A DNA stretch of 64,000 nt, taken from assembly GCA_016704445.1 (NCBI GenBank), contig JADJAE010000043.1, forward strand, positions 1 through 64,000. Direction: 5' to 3'. The notes beneath the pieces are model-generated. The model searched no databases. It worked only from the letters and a program-made list of their open reading frames with translations, and was not told where the DNA came from. Below, piece after piece: positions 9,307-18,962 of the stretch. How positions within the stretch are numbered: the first letter of the stretch is position 1; each line of letters opens with the position of its first letter. This DNA comes from Deltaproteobacteria bacterium. GTDB lineage: Bacteria; Myxococcota_A; Polyangia; Polyangiales; Ga0077539. The position numbers were made by a program, and so were the translations under genes.

Positions 9307-9945
9307 ATGCGCCGACGCGCCCTCCTCATCGCGACCCTCCTCGCCTCCCTCGGCAGCTACGCCGTCACGCCCCGTGAGGTCGGGGCGGAGGTCCTGGCCG
9401 AGCCGACGACCGGGCTCCGCATGGCCTCGCTGGAGGTCCTCCACAGCCCCTTCGCCCACCAGCAGGCGACCCGCTGGTGCTGGGCCGCCACGGTGGCCAA
9501 CGCCTTCCGCTCGTCGGGCCACACGGTGTCGCAGGAGCGCATCGTGCGCGAGGTCTACGGCGAGGTGGTCAACATGCGCAGCGGACCCAACTCCAACGTC
9601 ACCGCGCTGCTCGACCGCGCCTGGGTCGACGACGACGGCGCGAGCTTCCGCGCCCGGCTCATCGGCCTCTTCGACGCCTCCGCCGGACGCTACGACCTCG
9701 ACAGCCGGGCCGTGGTCGCCGCCCTGCGCTCGGGCCGCCCCCTCGTCCTCGGCACCACCAGCCACGCGATGCTCCTGATCGGCGCCGCCTACCGCGAGAC
9801 CGAAGGGCGGCTGAGCATCGTCGAGGCCACCGTCTTCGACCCGTGGCCCGGCGTCGGAGTGCGCACCCTCCGCGCCGACGAGATGACCCCGCTGGCGCAC
9901 CACGGTTCGCTCGCCTTCATCGCCGACGTCGTCGTCACCGACTGA
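9307..9945 (+). CDS. Secreted papain-like cysteine protease
   Basis: A 212-residue protein with an N-terminal signal peptide (about residues 1-27, ending near VGA). QQATRWCWAA holds the oxyanion-hole Gln and catalytic Cys58. His153 in TTSHAMLLIGA and Asp178 in ATVFDPWPG complete a papain-like triad of the C39/C70 (AvrRpt2-like) type. It is likely a secreted or periplasmic peptidase. It ends 14 bp before the convergent AddA-like gene. The target is unknown. Confidence 0.8.
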   Translation: MRRRALLIATLLASLGSYAVTPREVGAEVLAEPTTGLRMASLEVLHSPFAHQQATRWCWAATVANAFRSSGHTVSQERIVREVYGEVVNMRSGPNSNVTALLDRAWVDDDGASFRARLIGLFDASAGRYDLDSRAVVAALRSGRPLVLGTTSHAMLLIGAAYRETEGRLSIVEATVFDPWPGVGVRTLRADEMTPLAHHGSLAFIADVVVTD

Positions 9946-9959
9946 CGCTCACCCACCAC

Positions 9960-12900
9960 TCACCCGTGGCAGCGCCCGATGAAGCCGCAGCGCAGCCCCT
10001 CGCACACGTGCCTCGGCCTCCCCTCCCAGCGCCCGCTCGCCCTCGACACCACCAGCCCCCTCGCCAGCTCCAGCGCGCGGGCCTCGATCACCCCGTCGTC
10101 CCACCCGGGCAGCACCACCGCCCCCGCGTCGCCCTCCTCGCTCAACACCACCACCGCGCCCCGCACGGCGCTCGCCCCGCCCCCGCCGCCCTCGCGCATC
10201 CGCTGCCCCAGGGCCCTCCCTCCCAGCGCCAGCTCCAGCGCCGCGTCCAGCGGACCAACCCCGCCAGGCAGGTCGCCCTCGTCGAGGTCCACACCCGTCG
10301 CGACGCGCGCCACCAGCACCTCCGCGCGCCCCATCGCCTCGCCCCGCAGCACCAGGTCGAGCTCGCCCGTCACGCTCAGCTCCGTCTCCCCGTCCATCAC
10401 CCGTAAGCCCCACGGGACCAGCTTCCCCACCACCAGGCTCTCGTCGGCGGCCACCGCGCGGGCCAGCTCCGTCTTGGCAAAGCGCTTCAGCATCGACAGC
10501 GCCCCGGCCGCGCCGACGCCCGAGGCGTGCAGCCCCCCCGCCGCGCACACCCTGCGCAGGGCCTCTTCCGGGTCGCGCACCACCCGCCCCCACGGCAGCG
10601 TCAGCAGCACCCGCCTCGCCAGCGCACCCGCCTCCTCCGACACGCCCTGCGTCGCGCCGTGCTCCCTCAGCCCCAGCTCGTGCCTCGCGTGAAACCTCCG
10701 GGAGCACCACGCGAGGTCCTGCATCGCGCCGCCCAGCAGCGCCAGCCTCCGACGCCCGCCGATCGAAGCCACGGCCTCCGCGGGCCTCGGTCCGGCGTCG
10801 TCGTCCTCGGGCTCCTTGCGGGCGCGCACGGCCACCGCGTCGCCCTCCTCGCCGGGTGACCACACCCTCACCCTGAAGGGAGCTTCGCCCTTCAGCGCCT
10901 CCCTCAGCCGCCCCCAGTCGCCCTCTCCCCCCTCCAGCGGGCCGCTCACCACCAGCAGGTCGCGCGCCCTCGTCAGCGCCACGTAGAGCATGCGCCGGGC
11001 GTCGTCCTCCTCGGTCGCGTGGGCCTCCTTGCGCAGCGCCTTGAAGCGCTCGGAGGACTCCTCCCCGCCGGGCATCACCACGAAGCGACGCTCCCCGTCC
11101 AGCAGCACCCGCTCGGTGCGAGCGGGCGGCCGTCGTGCGGTCTGCGCCACGAACACCACCGGCCACTCCAGTCCCTTGGCGGCGTGGATGGACAGCACCT
11201 GCACCGACCCGTGCACCTCCTCGACGTCGGCCTCGCTCTCCCGCTGCGACGCCGCGCGCATCCGGTCGACCCAGCGCACGAAGCCCGGCAGGTCGGACCC
11301 TTCGCCCCCGCGCTGCTCCGCCGCCGCCGCGAGCCCGAGGAGCTTGTCGACGTTGGCCACGCGCTGCGCCCCGAAGGAGAGCTGCGCCATCACCGCCGCG
11401 AAGTGCCGCTCGGCCAGCGCCTGCCGCAGCAGCCCCGCGGGCCCCAGCGTGGGACCGAAGCGCACCATCCGCCGCAGCGAGGTGCGCGCCTCGTCGAGGC
11501 GGGTGAGGTCCTCCGGGGCGAGCGCCGCGCGCAGCGAGGGCGAAGGGTCGAGGATCTCCTCCAGCCCCGAGGCGCGGGAGAACAGGTTGGCGAGGCCAGC
11601 GTCGGAGAGGCCCACCAGCGGACCGCGCAGCAGCGAGGCCAGCGCGAGCCGGTCGCTCGGGTCGGCCACGAAGCGCAGCAGGGTCAGCAGGTCATCGACC
11701 TCGCGGCGATCCCAGAAGCCCGGGCCGCCGCGCAGCGCATAGGGAATCCCTCGGGCTTGGAGGGCCCGCTTGATGGGCTCGAGGTGCGACCACGTCGGCA
11801 CCAGGATCGCCACGTCGTCCATCCTGGGAGCGCGCCACCCCGGCGGGTGATCGGCCGCGCGGGAGAGCGCCGCGATGCGCCGTGCGATGGCCTCCGCCTC
11901 GGCGCGACGCTGGTCCTCCGCGCGACCGTCGGCCACGAGGAGCAGCTCCACCCGTGGGTCTCGGGTCTCCTCTCCGGGCCTCGCCCTCAGGGCGTCGCGC
12001 TCGGGGTCGTAGAGCCCCTCCAGCCGACCCCCGGAGCCTCCCAGCAGGGCCGCGGTCACCGGGTTGATGGCGTCGAGCATCGACCCCAGGGCGCGGTGGC
12101 TCTCGGTGAGGTCGAGGCGCTCTCCTCCCGCCGCCAGCACCTCCCTCTCGGTCTCCAGGAACACCGCCACGTCCGCCCCGCGGAAGGCGTAGATCGACTG
12201 CTTGGCGTCGCCCACCACCAGCAGCCCGGTGGGCTCCAGCTCCGCCGCCGTGAGCGACTGCCCCGGCGCCAGCGGGTGCTCGATGTCCCGCCGCTCCCGC
12301 AGCAGATACAGCAGGTCGCGCTGCACCCGGTTGGTGTCCTGGAACTCGTCCACCAGCACCGCGTCGTACCGCTGCTTCCACTCCCGCCGCAGCGAGGTCT
12401 GGTCCCTCAGCGCGTCCCTCAGCCTCCGCATCAGGTCGCCGTAGTCCAGCGCCGCCCGCTTCGTCTTGGCCCTCGTGTAGCCCGAGTGCGCGGCGCTCAC
12501 CACGCCCCGCATCACCTCGCCCAGGTGCAGCGACACCATCGCCGTCGCGTCCTGCGCCAGCGCGGCCCACTGCGACCGCGCCCGCTCGGCCGCGGCCTCG
12601 ATGCGCCGGGTGCGCGCCCTCGACGGCAGCGTCCCGAGCCCTCGCAGCAGCCGCATCCGCTCCAGCGCGGCCTTGGGCGACGTCATGGGCCCGAGCTCCG
12701 CCACCGCCTCGGCCAGCGCGAACACCCTCCGGTCGCTGCCGTCTTCGTGAAGCGCGGGCACCGTCGAGCACGCCTCCGCGAACTCCCTCAGCGCGTCCGC
12801 CACGATGCCCGCGCTCGCCTCGGTGCGCTCCGCCGCGCTCGCCACGCCCGACCGCGAGGGCGACACGCCCTCCTCGTCGAAGCGCCTCGCCAGGCCCGCG

Positions 12901-13580
12901 ATGAGGGTCACCAGCCCCCGCTCTGCGGTCTCCCCGAGGCCCCCCGCGGTGGCCATCAGCTCGACCACCGCGGTCACGTCGCGCTGCGCCCAGTCCGACA
13001 GCGCCGAGAGCGAGGCGCTGCGAAGGAGCTGGTCGGCCTCCTCCTGCTCCAGCACCGCGAAGGCCGGGTCGAGCCCAAGGTCACCCGCGGCCCGGAGCAG
13101 CACGCCCGCGGCGAAGCCATGGAAGGTGCCGATGTGCGCGCTGCCGAGGCTCCACGCGATGCGCTGCCAGGTCTCCGGCCCCGGCAGCGGACGGCCGTTG
13201 CGGGCCGCTCCGTCGGCGAGCGCGAGCACCCTCGCGACGACGGCCTGCGAGGCCCCCCGGAGGCGTCCCCAGCGCTCGGCCGCGGCGCGCCGCTCGGCCG
13301 CGTCGAGGGACTCCAGCGCCCCGGGGAGGCGCTCGGTGGCGAGCAGGGTGACGGCCTCGGTGATGCGCTCGCGCATCTCGCGCGCGGCCTTCTCGGTGAA
13401 GGTGAGGGCGACGATGCGCTCGGGGGTGACGCCGCCCTTGCCCCAGATGTCCGCCGAGGCGAGGCCGCCGACGAGGTGCAGGTACACGGTGGCGAGCGCC
13501 TCGGTCTTGCCGGTGCCGGCGCCCGCGCGCACGACGGTGTTACGTTCGAACGCGAACCATCTCCCTCGGCCGTCGCTCAC
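9960..13580 (-). CDS. addA: AddA-like UvrD/RecB-family helicase
   Basis: A 1206-residue SF1A helicase likely involved in double-strand-break resection with an AddB partner. Visible motifs: Walker A GAGTGKT (residues 20-26), Walker B LVDEFQDTN (about 405), motif III GDAKQSIYAFRG, motif V HAAKGLEW (about 800) and motif VI YVALTRARD (about 868). The C-terminal region looks like a RecB-type PD-(D/E)XK fold (GELDLVL), but the usual D-Y-K is replaced by VARVATG, so the nuclease may be inactive. It ends in a Cys-rich tail (HVCEGLRCGFIGRC). The start is GTG 13580, with an in-frame stop shortly upstream. An AddB-like gene lies about 14 kb away rather than adjacent. The symbol is by family resemblance. 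Confidence 0.8.
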   Translation of the reverse strand: MSDGRGRWFAFERNTVVRAGAGTGKTEALATVYLHLVGGLASADIWGKGGVTPERIVALTFTEKAAREMRERITEAVTLLATERLPGALESLDAAERRAAAERWGRLRGASQAVVARVLALADGAARNGRPLPGPETWQRIAWSLGSAHIGTFHGFAAGVLLRAAGDLGLDPAFAVLEQEEADQLLRSASLSALSDWAQRDVTAVVELMATAGGLGETAERGLVTLIAGLARRFDEEGVSPSRSGVASAAERTEASAGIVADALREFAEACSTVPALHEDGSDRRVFALAEAVAELGPMTSPKAALERMRLLRGLGTLPSRARTRRIEAAAERARSQWAALAQDATAMVSLHLGEVMRGVVSAAHSGYTRAKTKRAALDYGDLMRRLRDALRDQTSLRREWKQRYDAVLVDEFQDTNRVQRDLLYLLRERRDIEHPLAPGQSLTAAELEPTGLLVVGDAKQSIYAFRGADVAVFLETEREVLAAGGERLDLTESHRALGSMLDAINPVTAALLGGSGGRLEGLYDPERDALRARPGEETRDPRVELLLVADGRAEDQRRAEAEAIARRIAALSRAADHPPGWRAPRMDDVAILVPTWSHLEPIKRALQARGIPYALRGGPGFWDRREVDDLLTLLRFVADPSDRLALASLLRGPLVGLSDAGLANLFSRASGLEEILDPSPSLRAALAPEDLTRLDEARTSLRRMVRFGPTLGPAGLLRQALAERHFAAVMAQLSFGAQRVANVDKLLGLAAAAEQRGGEGSDLPGFVRWVDRMRAASQRESEADVEEVHGSVQVLSIHAAKGLEWPVVFVAQTARRPPARTERVLLDGERRFVVMPGGEESSERFKALRKEAHATEEDDARRMLYVALTRARDLLVVSGPLEGGEGDWGRLREALKGEAPFRVRVWSPGEEGDAVAVRARKEPEDDDAGPRPAEAVASIGGRRRLALLGGAMQDLAWCSRRFHARHELGLREHGATQGVSEEAGALARRVLLTLPWGRVVRDPEEALRRVCAAGGLHASGVGAAGALSMLKRFAKTELARAVAADESLVVGKLVPWGLRVMDGETELSVTGELDLVLRGEAMGRAEVLVARVATGVDLDEGDLPGGVGPLDAALELALGGRALGQRMREGGGGGASAVRGAVVVLSEEGDAGAVVLPGWDDGVIEARALELARGLVVSRASGRWEGRPRHVCEGLRCGFIGRCHG

Positions 13581-13649
13581 GTCTCGGATCTCGTCCGTCT
13601 CCTACCGCAGCGAAGGTGCCGCCGCCACCGCGCGAGGGCGATGTGGAAG

Positions 13650-13655
13650 AATGCT
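13650..13655 (+). promoter_or_regulatory. -10-like hexamer AATGCT, 5 nt before ATG 13661
   Basis: AATGCT-CCGCC-ATG resembles the recurring TANNNT-CCGC-start pattern with one mismatch, so the NUDIX transcript may be leaderless. Confidence 0.35.
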
Positions 13656-13660
13656 CCGCC

Positions 13661-14128
13661 ATGAGCACGGAAGCGGTCGCCACGTGGAGCTTCGCGATGG
13701 TGGTGGTGCGGCTGGGGAGGCGCTTCCTGGTGGTGAAGGAGCGCAAGCACGGGCAGCTCTGGTACCTGCCCGCGGGGCGCGTGGAGCGGGGCGAGACCTT
13801 CGCCCAGGCGGCGGTGCGAGAGACGCTGGAGGAGGGAGGCGTCCCGGTGACGCTCGAAGGGGTGCTGCGGGTGGAGCACTCGCCGACGCCCGAAGACGCT
13901 CGGATGAGGGTGTTCTTCGTGGCGCGCCCGAGCGACGACACGACCCCGAAGAGCGCGGCCGACGAGCACACGCTGGAGGCCCGGTGGGTGACCCTCGACG
14001 AGCTCGCCGAGCTGCCCACGCGGGGCGACGAGGTGCGCGCGGCCTTCGAGTACGTGCTCTCCGGCGGGCCGGTGTACCCGCTCTCGGTGCTCACCGCCGA
14101 AGGGGCCCGTTGGCCGTCGCTGGGGTGA
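13661..14128 (+). CDS. NUDIX hydrolase
   Basis: A 155-residue NUDIX protein with a complete box, G-x5-E-x7-REUXEEXGU (GRVERGETFAQAAVRETLEE, followed by GGV). It hydrolyses a nucleoside diphosphate linked to some group X; substrate unknown. The N-terminal WSFAMVVVRLGRRFLVVKER and YLPAGRVERGE strands are typical. Start ATG 13661 is preferred over 13616, because a -10-like AATGCTCCGCC ends immediately before it. It is divergent from addA and 30-50 bp upstream of the HAD gene, but probably separately transcribed. Confidence 0.9.
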   Translation: MSTEAVATWSFAMVVVRLGRRFLVVKERKHGQLWYLPAGRVERGETFAQAAVRETLEEGGVPVTLEGVLRVEHSPTPEDARMRVFFVARPSDDTTPKSAADEHTLEARWVTLDELAELPTRGDEVRAAFEYVLSGGPVYPLSVLTAEGARWPSLG

Positions 14129-14161
14129 GCGGGGTGGCGGGCACCTCCCGCCGTCCGCGTG

Positions 14162-14167
14162 TATGGT
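14162..14167 (+). promoter_or_regulatory. -10-like hexamer TATGGT, 9 nt before GTG 14177
   Basis: TATGGT-CTCCGCCCC-GTG supports GTG 14177 as the start of the HAD gene with a leaderless transcript. Confidence 0.4.
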
Positions 14168-14176
14168 CTCCGCCCC

Positions 14177-14851
14177 GTGAGCCCCACCATCCGCGCCGTG
14201 CTCTTCGACCTCGACGGCACCCTCGTCGACAACATGCCCTTCCACATCGACGCGTGGATCGAGACCGCCCGCTCGCTCGGCCGCGAGATCACCGCCGCCA
14301 CGGTGATGCGCGACTTCGCCGGGCGTCGCAACGAGGAGATCCTCCCCGCCCTGCTCGGGCGCGCGATGTCTCCCTCCGAGGTCGCCTCCATCGCCGACGC
14401 CAAGGAGGCCCGCTACCGCGAGCTGTTCGGCCCCCACGTCGCCCCGCTGCGAGGCGCCGTCGCCCTCCTCGACGAGCTCGCCGCGCACGGGGTGCTCTGC
14501 GGCATCGCGAGCGCCGCCCCGAAGCCCAACCGCGACTTCGTGCTGGAGGCCCTCGGTCTGCGAAGCCGCTTCCGCGCCGTCGTCGGCGCCGAGGAGGTCA
14601 CCCGGGGAAAGCCCGCGCCGGACCTCTTCCTCCTCGGGGCCTCGCGCCTCGGCGTCGACCCCCGCGAGGTGCTGGTCTTCGAGGACGCCCACCTCGGCGT
14701 GCAGGCCGCCGTCGCCGCGGGGATGCTCGCCTGCGGCGTCACCACGGGAGAGCCCTCGGAGGTGCTCACCGCCGCCGGGGCGATGACCACCGCGCCCGAC
14801 CTGGAGGCCCTGCCCGAGGTGCTCCGCGCCCTCTGGCGGCGGGTCGCGTAG
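14177..14851 (+). CDS. HAD phosphatase, beta-phosphoglucomutase-like
   Basis: A 224-residue HAD-superfamily enzyme. Motif I is FDLDGTLVDN (Asp nucleophile and acid/base Asp), followed by a helical cap (MPFHIDAWIETARSLG). Motif II is ASAAPKPN (Ser/Thr region), the motif III lysine is in GKPAPDLFLLGA, and motif IV is VFEDAHLGV. The order and cap type match sugar-phosphate phosphatases and beta-phosphoglucomutases. Start GTG 14177 is chosen because it follows the TATGGT-CTCCGCCCC element; ATG 14159 would add six residues. It ends 11 bp before the convergent VIT-VWA gene. Confidence 0.88.
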   Translation: MSPTIRAVLFDLDGTLVDNMPFHIDAWIETARSLGREITAATVMRDFAGRRNEEILPALLGRAMSPSEVASIADAKEARYRELFGPHVAPLRGAVALLDELAAHGVLCGIASAAPKPNRDFVLEALGLRSRFRAVVGAEEVTRGKPAPDLFLLGASRLGVDPREVLVFEDAHLGVQAAVAAGMLACGVTTGEPSEVLTAAGAMTTAPDLEALPEVLRALWRRVA

Positions 14852-14862
14852 AGCGGTTCGCC

Positions 14863-17366
14863 TCAGCCCACCGACGGGTCAAGCACCCACGCGCGCACCC
14901 TCGGCGCGTCGCCCAGCATCGCCGCCAGCGCGGGGTGTCCGCCTCCGGTGATGGCCGCCTCCACGGCCGCCCTCGTGCGCGGGCCCATCGCCAGCAGCCA
15001 CGCCGCGCCCAGCGCCCGCTCGGCCGTCGCCGCGTCCTGCGCCGCGAGCGCCGCCACCGCCGCGACCACCGCCTCCAGCGCCTTCCTCAGCGGAACCCCA
15101 TACAGCCCGTGCGTCGTGTCGACGCCCCGCTCGACCAGGGTCTTCAGCACCTTCGCGGTCGCCCTCAGCCGCCGCAGCTCGGACTCCGCGCCCAGCGTGG
15201 CGTCATCCCAGAGCCCCGACGCAAGCTGCCTCCCGAAGAGCGCCCCGAGCTCGTCGCCCCCGCGCTCCATCATCGGCGCGGCCTCCTCCGCCATGAAGTC
15301 CATCTCCGCCCTCTCCATCATCTTCCCGGCCTTCGGCGGAGCCATCGGCGCAGGCGCAGGCGGCGGCCCCATGGCGCTCGCCCTCGCTGCGACCGCGCCC
15401 GCACCCTTCGGCGGCATCGCGCGCTTCTTCGCGCTCGGGGCCATCCCCCCGAGCATCGGCGCCGGAGCGCCCGTCCGCATCGGGCCGGTCTTGTTGACGT
15501 TCTGCCCGCCGTAGCCGCGCCTCACGGACTCCTCGGGGGCGCGCTCCTGATCGAACATCGCCCACCCCGCGGGCAGCCCCACCGGGACCACCACGGTCTC
15601 GGGCATCCCGCTCACCCGGCGGTCGCCGCTGCGCTGCTCGACCACCACGAAGGACGTGTAGCGAGAGGCGATCCCGTGCTCGACCGCCAGCGCCGTGATG
15701 CGCTGCCTCATCGACTCGGCGCGCCGGCCGTCCACCCGCGCGTCTTCCAGGTCGCGGATGCGCTCCGCCGCCCAGAGCTTCGCCACCACCGGCCTCGACA
15801 CCTCCTCCGGCAGGTCCAACGCGACCCTCATCGCGAAGGCCTCCCCCTGCCAGCGCCCGCTGATCTCCGCGGTGCCGCCGCCTCCGCGCGTGTACCTCGC
15901 CAGCAGCGACCACGGCTCTCCGTCCACCAGGTCGGGCGTCCGCGACGGGGCCACCTCGCCCACGTCCACGCCCACGAAGCGCACCGTCACGTCCGTCACC
16001 CTGGGCGCCACGGCCCTCGAGAACTGCGCGACCACCTTCTCGTCGATGCGCTCTCCGGGGTGGATGAACTCCACCGCAGCGCCGGTCTCCCTCGCCAGGT
16101 CGCGCAGCAGCGCGTCGCTCACGTTGGTGCCGATGCCGAAGGAGTACACCCTCGCCCTCGACTCCCCGCGGCGCCTCAGCACCGCCTGCAGGATCTCGTC
16201 CTCGTTGCCCACCTCCCCGTCGGTGAGCAGCATCACCACGCCGCCGCTACCCGCCATCGTCGTCGCCAGCACCAGGGGCTCCAGCAGCTCGGTGCCTCCC
16301 TCCGCCGAGAGCGAGTCGACCCACCGGTCGGCGCTCGCCATCGAGGCCTGGGTGAAGGGCACCGGCTCGCGCTCGAAGGACGAGTGCGAGTTCGAGAACG
16401 CGATCACGTTGAAGCGGTCGCCCGCCCTCAGGTGGCGCAGGCACAGCCGCAGCGCGGCGCGCGCCTCGATGATGGAGTCGCCCGCCATCGACCCGGAGAC
16501 GTCCACCACGAAGATCGCCGTCACGCCCTTCGCCGCGGCGGCGCCTCCATCGCCCGCAAGGTCCGGAACCACCGACAGCGCCAGGTACCCGTCGCTCCCG
16601 AGGGCGCGGTGCGCGACCACGCCCGCCGCCTGCGAGGCCAGCGAGCCCGGTGCCCTCGCGGTGAGCACCACGTCGCGGTCGAGCGCCACCTCCGGCTGGG
16701 CGAAGCGCACCCTCACCCTCGCGCCCTCGGTGATCGCGGTGATCGCGTGCGAGGGCGACTCCACCTTCACCGCCCGACCGAGGTCGAAGAGCAGGTCGAG
16801 CTTCAGCCCGTAGCCCACCTCCGCCGCCCGAGGCGGCGTGATGCGATCAGCGTCCGGAACCCGGTCCGTCGGGGGATGCTCCCCGTGCGCCGTGCGGTCG
16901 CCCCCGGGAGAGCCAGGGATGTACCGCGGGGCCACCAGCGTCGGGATCATCCACCGCAGCGAGCCCTCGTCCGCCGTCACCCGCTGGACGTACTCCACCT
17001 CCACCAGGGTCTCCTCGCCCGGCAGCAGGTTGCCCACCGTGGCCGTGAACACGTTGCTGCGCTCCTGCTCCAGCAGCGCCGCGCCGTGGCCCGCGACCAC
17101 CGCGTCGTCGTAGGCCGGAAGGCCGCCTCGCGCTCCTTCACGCTGCCCTCCAGGCGGCGTCCGGCGCAGGTCATCGCGAAGGCCGTGAGCGTGGCGTCGG
17201 CGGGCAGGGGGAAGGTGTACACCGCCTCGACGGCGCGGCCCGACTCGTTGCAGTAGCGCTGGCGCACCCGCACCCTCGCGTGGGCGCCGAGCACCTCGCC
17301 GTCGACCTCGACGCCCTTCAGGGGAATGGCGTCGCCGCGCTTCGAACAGAGTCCTGTGTGGTTCAT
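14863..17366 (-). CDS. VIT-VWA domain protein, frameshifted
   Basis: About 834 residues once joined. The N-terminal VIT domain starts MNHTGLCSKRG with VEVDGEVLGAHARV and VKEREAA; it continues in a second frame from AYDDAVVAGHGAALLEQERS and VGNLLPGEE. The break is at about 17115-17120, best explained by one missing G. The VWA domain follows, with the MIDAS motif FVVDVSGSM (DxSxS), then TELLEPL and LLTDGEVGNED. A Pro/Ala/Met-rich linker and a helical tail complete it. VIT-VWA proteins resemble inter-alpha-trypsin inhibitor heavy chains; no export signal is seen here. ATG 17366 overlaps the stop of the upstream MerR gene (ATGA), so it is an operon controlled by that regulator. Confidence 0.83.
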
Positions 17367-17806
17367 CGTGTGCCTCGGGTGTGCGCGGCCTCGCGCAGGA
17401 GTGAGTCGGCGAGCGCCCGCACCTCGGGCGACGCCTGATCGGAGACGTGGAGCTCGAGCCCCGGAGCGAGCGTGTGACGGGTGATTCTCTCGACCGTCGA
17501 ACGTGACACCGCCGGTGTCGCATCGACCGCCGCCGGGGCCTTCCCCCGGGCGATGCGCGCGATCTCCTCGGGAGACTTCCCGGCGAGCGCGGCCTCGATG
17601 GCGTCGAGCGGCATGTGCCGCTCCTGAAGCGCCCTGATGGCCTTGAGCCGGTGCAGGTGCTCCTCGCCGTAGGCCGTATCCGGCCCGCGGAATTCAGGAG
17701 CCGGGAGCAGGCCCCGCTGCACGTAGTAGCGCACCGTGCGGGCGGAGACCCCGGCCCGCTCCGCGAGCTCGTCGAGCTTCAATCGTTGGGGTCGCCGTTC
17801 GTCCAT
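17363..17806 (-). CDS. MerR-family transcription regulator
   Basis: A 147-residue regulator. An N-terminal winged helix-turn-helix of MerR type is clear: LKLDELAERAGVSARTVRYY, then VQRGLLPAP and a YGEEHLHRLKAIRALQERHM helix. The C-terminal half shows no metal-binding Cys pair, so the effector is unknown. Start ATG 17806 (MDERRPQRLKL); the longer ORF from 17845 would run into the putative operator. Its stop overlaps the start of the VIT-VWA gene by 4 bp, so the regulator and target candidate are co-transcribed. Autoregulation is likely, given the GACAG repeats just upstream. Confidence 0.9.
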   Translation of the reverse strand: MDERRPQRLKLDELAERAGVSARTVRYYVQRGLLPAPEFRGPDTAYGEEHLHRLKAIRALQERHMPLDAIEAALAGKSPEEIARIARGKAPAAVDATPAVSRSTVERITRHTLAPGLELHVSDQASPEVRALADSLLREAAHTRGTR

Positions 17807-17828
17807 CACGAGGCCCAGCCTGCAACCA

Positions 17829-17853
17829 GACAGCGATGCTGTCAAGTAGACAG
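17829..17853 (-). promoter_or_regulatory. Interlocked GACAG palindromes, probable MerR operator
   Basis: GACAGC-gat-GCTGTC (17829-17843) overlaps CTGTC-aagta-GACAG (17839-17853), giving alternating GACAG/CTGTC half-sites about 23-47 bp upstream of the MerR start. On the minus strand a TTGACA (17845-17840) lies inside the repeats, where a -35 would sit. No clear -10 was identified. Confidence 0.5.
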
Positions 17854-17906
17854 TGAACGATGAAGGAAGCGGCGGATGGCCCGCCGCGCGTGGCCCCTCG
17901 CGGGGG

Positions 17907-18380
17907 GCTGATGGTTGACCTCATCTCGGGGAGCGACCGCGACGCCAGCCCAATGCGCCTCACCGTCGCGAAGCGACGGGGCTACCGCAGCGCCAGCTCA
18001 ATGCGTTCTAGCGCTCCTACCCACGAGTTGCGCAACCCGGGTCGGTTGGAGGTGGCGCAACCCGCGGCGTCCCTGGGGTTTGGGCGTTCGCCCGCACCCC
18101 AGTCTAACGAAGGCGTGCGCCCGCTCCGCGGGCTGCCGGACCGCAATCCGATGGATCCCCGAGAGGCGATTCTGGAGGGCCGATCGAGTTCCTGTTCGGA
18201 AGCCCCGCCAGGGGCGCACGCCTTCGTTAGACTGGGGTGCGGGCGAACGCCCAAACCCCAGGACGGCGGTGCGCACCTCCACCACCGGGTGCGCATCTTG
18301 GCGGGAGCCCGTCGCTTCGCGACGGTGAGGGCATTGGGCTGGCGCCGCGATCGCTCCTCGAGATGAGGTCAACCATCAGC
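17907..18380. repeat. 474-bp palindromic repeat element (REP pair)
   Basis: The outer ends are inverted copies (GCTGATGGTTGACCTCATCT at 17907, and its complement ending at 18380), followed by matching Ala/Arg-rich stretches. Inside are two inverted 30-nt hairpins, 18073-18102 and 18232-18261, of the form CTGGGG-ttt-GGGC-gttc-GCCC-gca-CCCCAG. The left arm carries about 47 extra bp. The 5' flank GGCGCAACCCGC before the left hairpin is shared with the transposase element at 19.9 kb. It fills the gap between the MerR gene and the next membrane protein gene and has no coding capacity of its own. Confidence 0.82.
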
Positions 18381-18392
18381 GCGGGGGGGGAG

Positions 18393-18962
18393 TCAGCGCC
18401 CGACGAAGCGGGTGTAGAGCAGGGCGGTGAGGAGGGAGGAGAAGGCGAAGACGGCGATGCTGCCGACGAGGGTGGCGGCGAGGAGCGTCCCGAGGCCGGC
18501 GCCGATGACCCAGAGGACGGCCGTCTCGGCGAGGTGGTCCTTCACGAGGCGGAAGCTCTCCTTGGCGATGTCGACGGGCCCGAGCTCGGGGCGGTCGTAC
18601 TGCACGCAGAAGACGTAGGAGAGGAAGAAGCCCGCCACGAGGGCGCCCACGCCGAGGGCCAGCGAGCCCAGCAGCGCGGCGCCCAGCACCAGCAGGCCCA
18701 GCACCAGCGACGCCCCGAAGCGCTCCATGCCCTGGAACGACTCCCCGATGCTGACCTTCTCCCCGCGCATGATGCGCATGCACATGGCGGTGTACCCGAG
18801 CATCAACGGCGGGAGCATCACCCCGAAGGTGCAGGCCCCGAGGGCGGTCACGATCAGCGCGTCGACCAGCAGCGGGATCAGGTTGTCCGTGCTGGAGAAG
18901 CGGGCGAAGGTGTCCTTGAGCGTCGCGACATGGTCCGTGGGATCGGTCTGCATCGATGCCAT
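18393..18962 (-). CDS. Polytopic membrane protein, unknown function
   Basis: About 189 residues. After an amphipathic N-terminus (TDPTDHVATLKDTFARF) there are about four to five hydrophobic segments (LIPLLVDALIVTALGACTFG; SLVLGLLVLGAALLGSLALG; VLWVIGAGLGTLLAATLVGS). The shape resembles small integral-membrane DUF975/YciC-like proteins, but I cannot assign the family with certainty. Start: ATG 18962 has AGGAGG only 2 nt upstream, while ATG 18953 has it 11 nt upstream; either could be real. Confidence 0.65.
   Translation of the reverse strand: MASMQTDPTDHVATLKDTFARFSSTDNLIPLLVDALIVTALGACTFGVMLPPLMLGYTAMCMRIMRGEKVSIGESFQGMERFGASLVLGLLVLGAALLGSLALGVGALVAGFFLSYVFCVQYDRPELGPVDIAKESFRLVKDHLAETAVLWVIGAGLGTLLAATLVGSIAVFAFSSLLTALLYTRFVGR

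Noticed and set aside
12805..17256. Plus-strand ORF of 1483 codons
   Set aside because: Arg/Pro/His-rich shadow of addA, the NUDIX/HAD genes and the VIT-VWA gene; no domain, and real genes with motifs occupy the same DNA.
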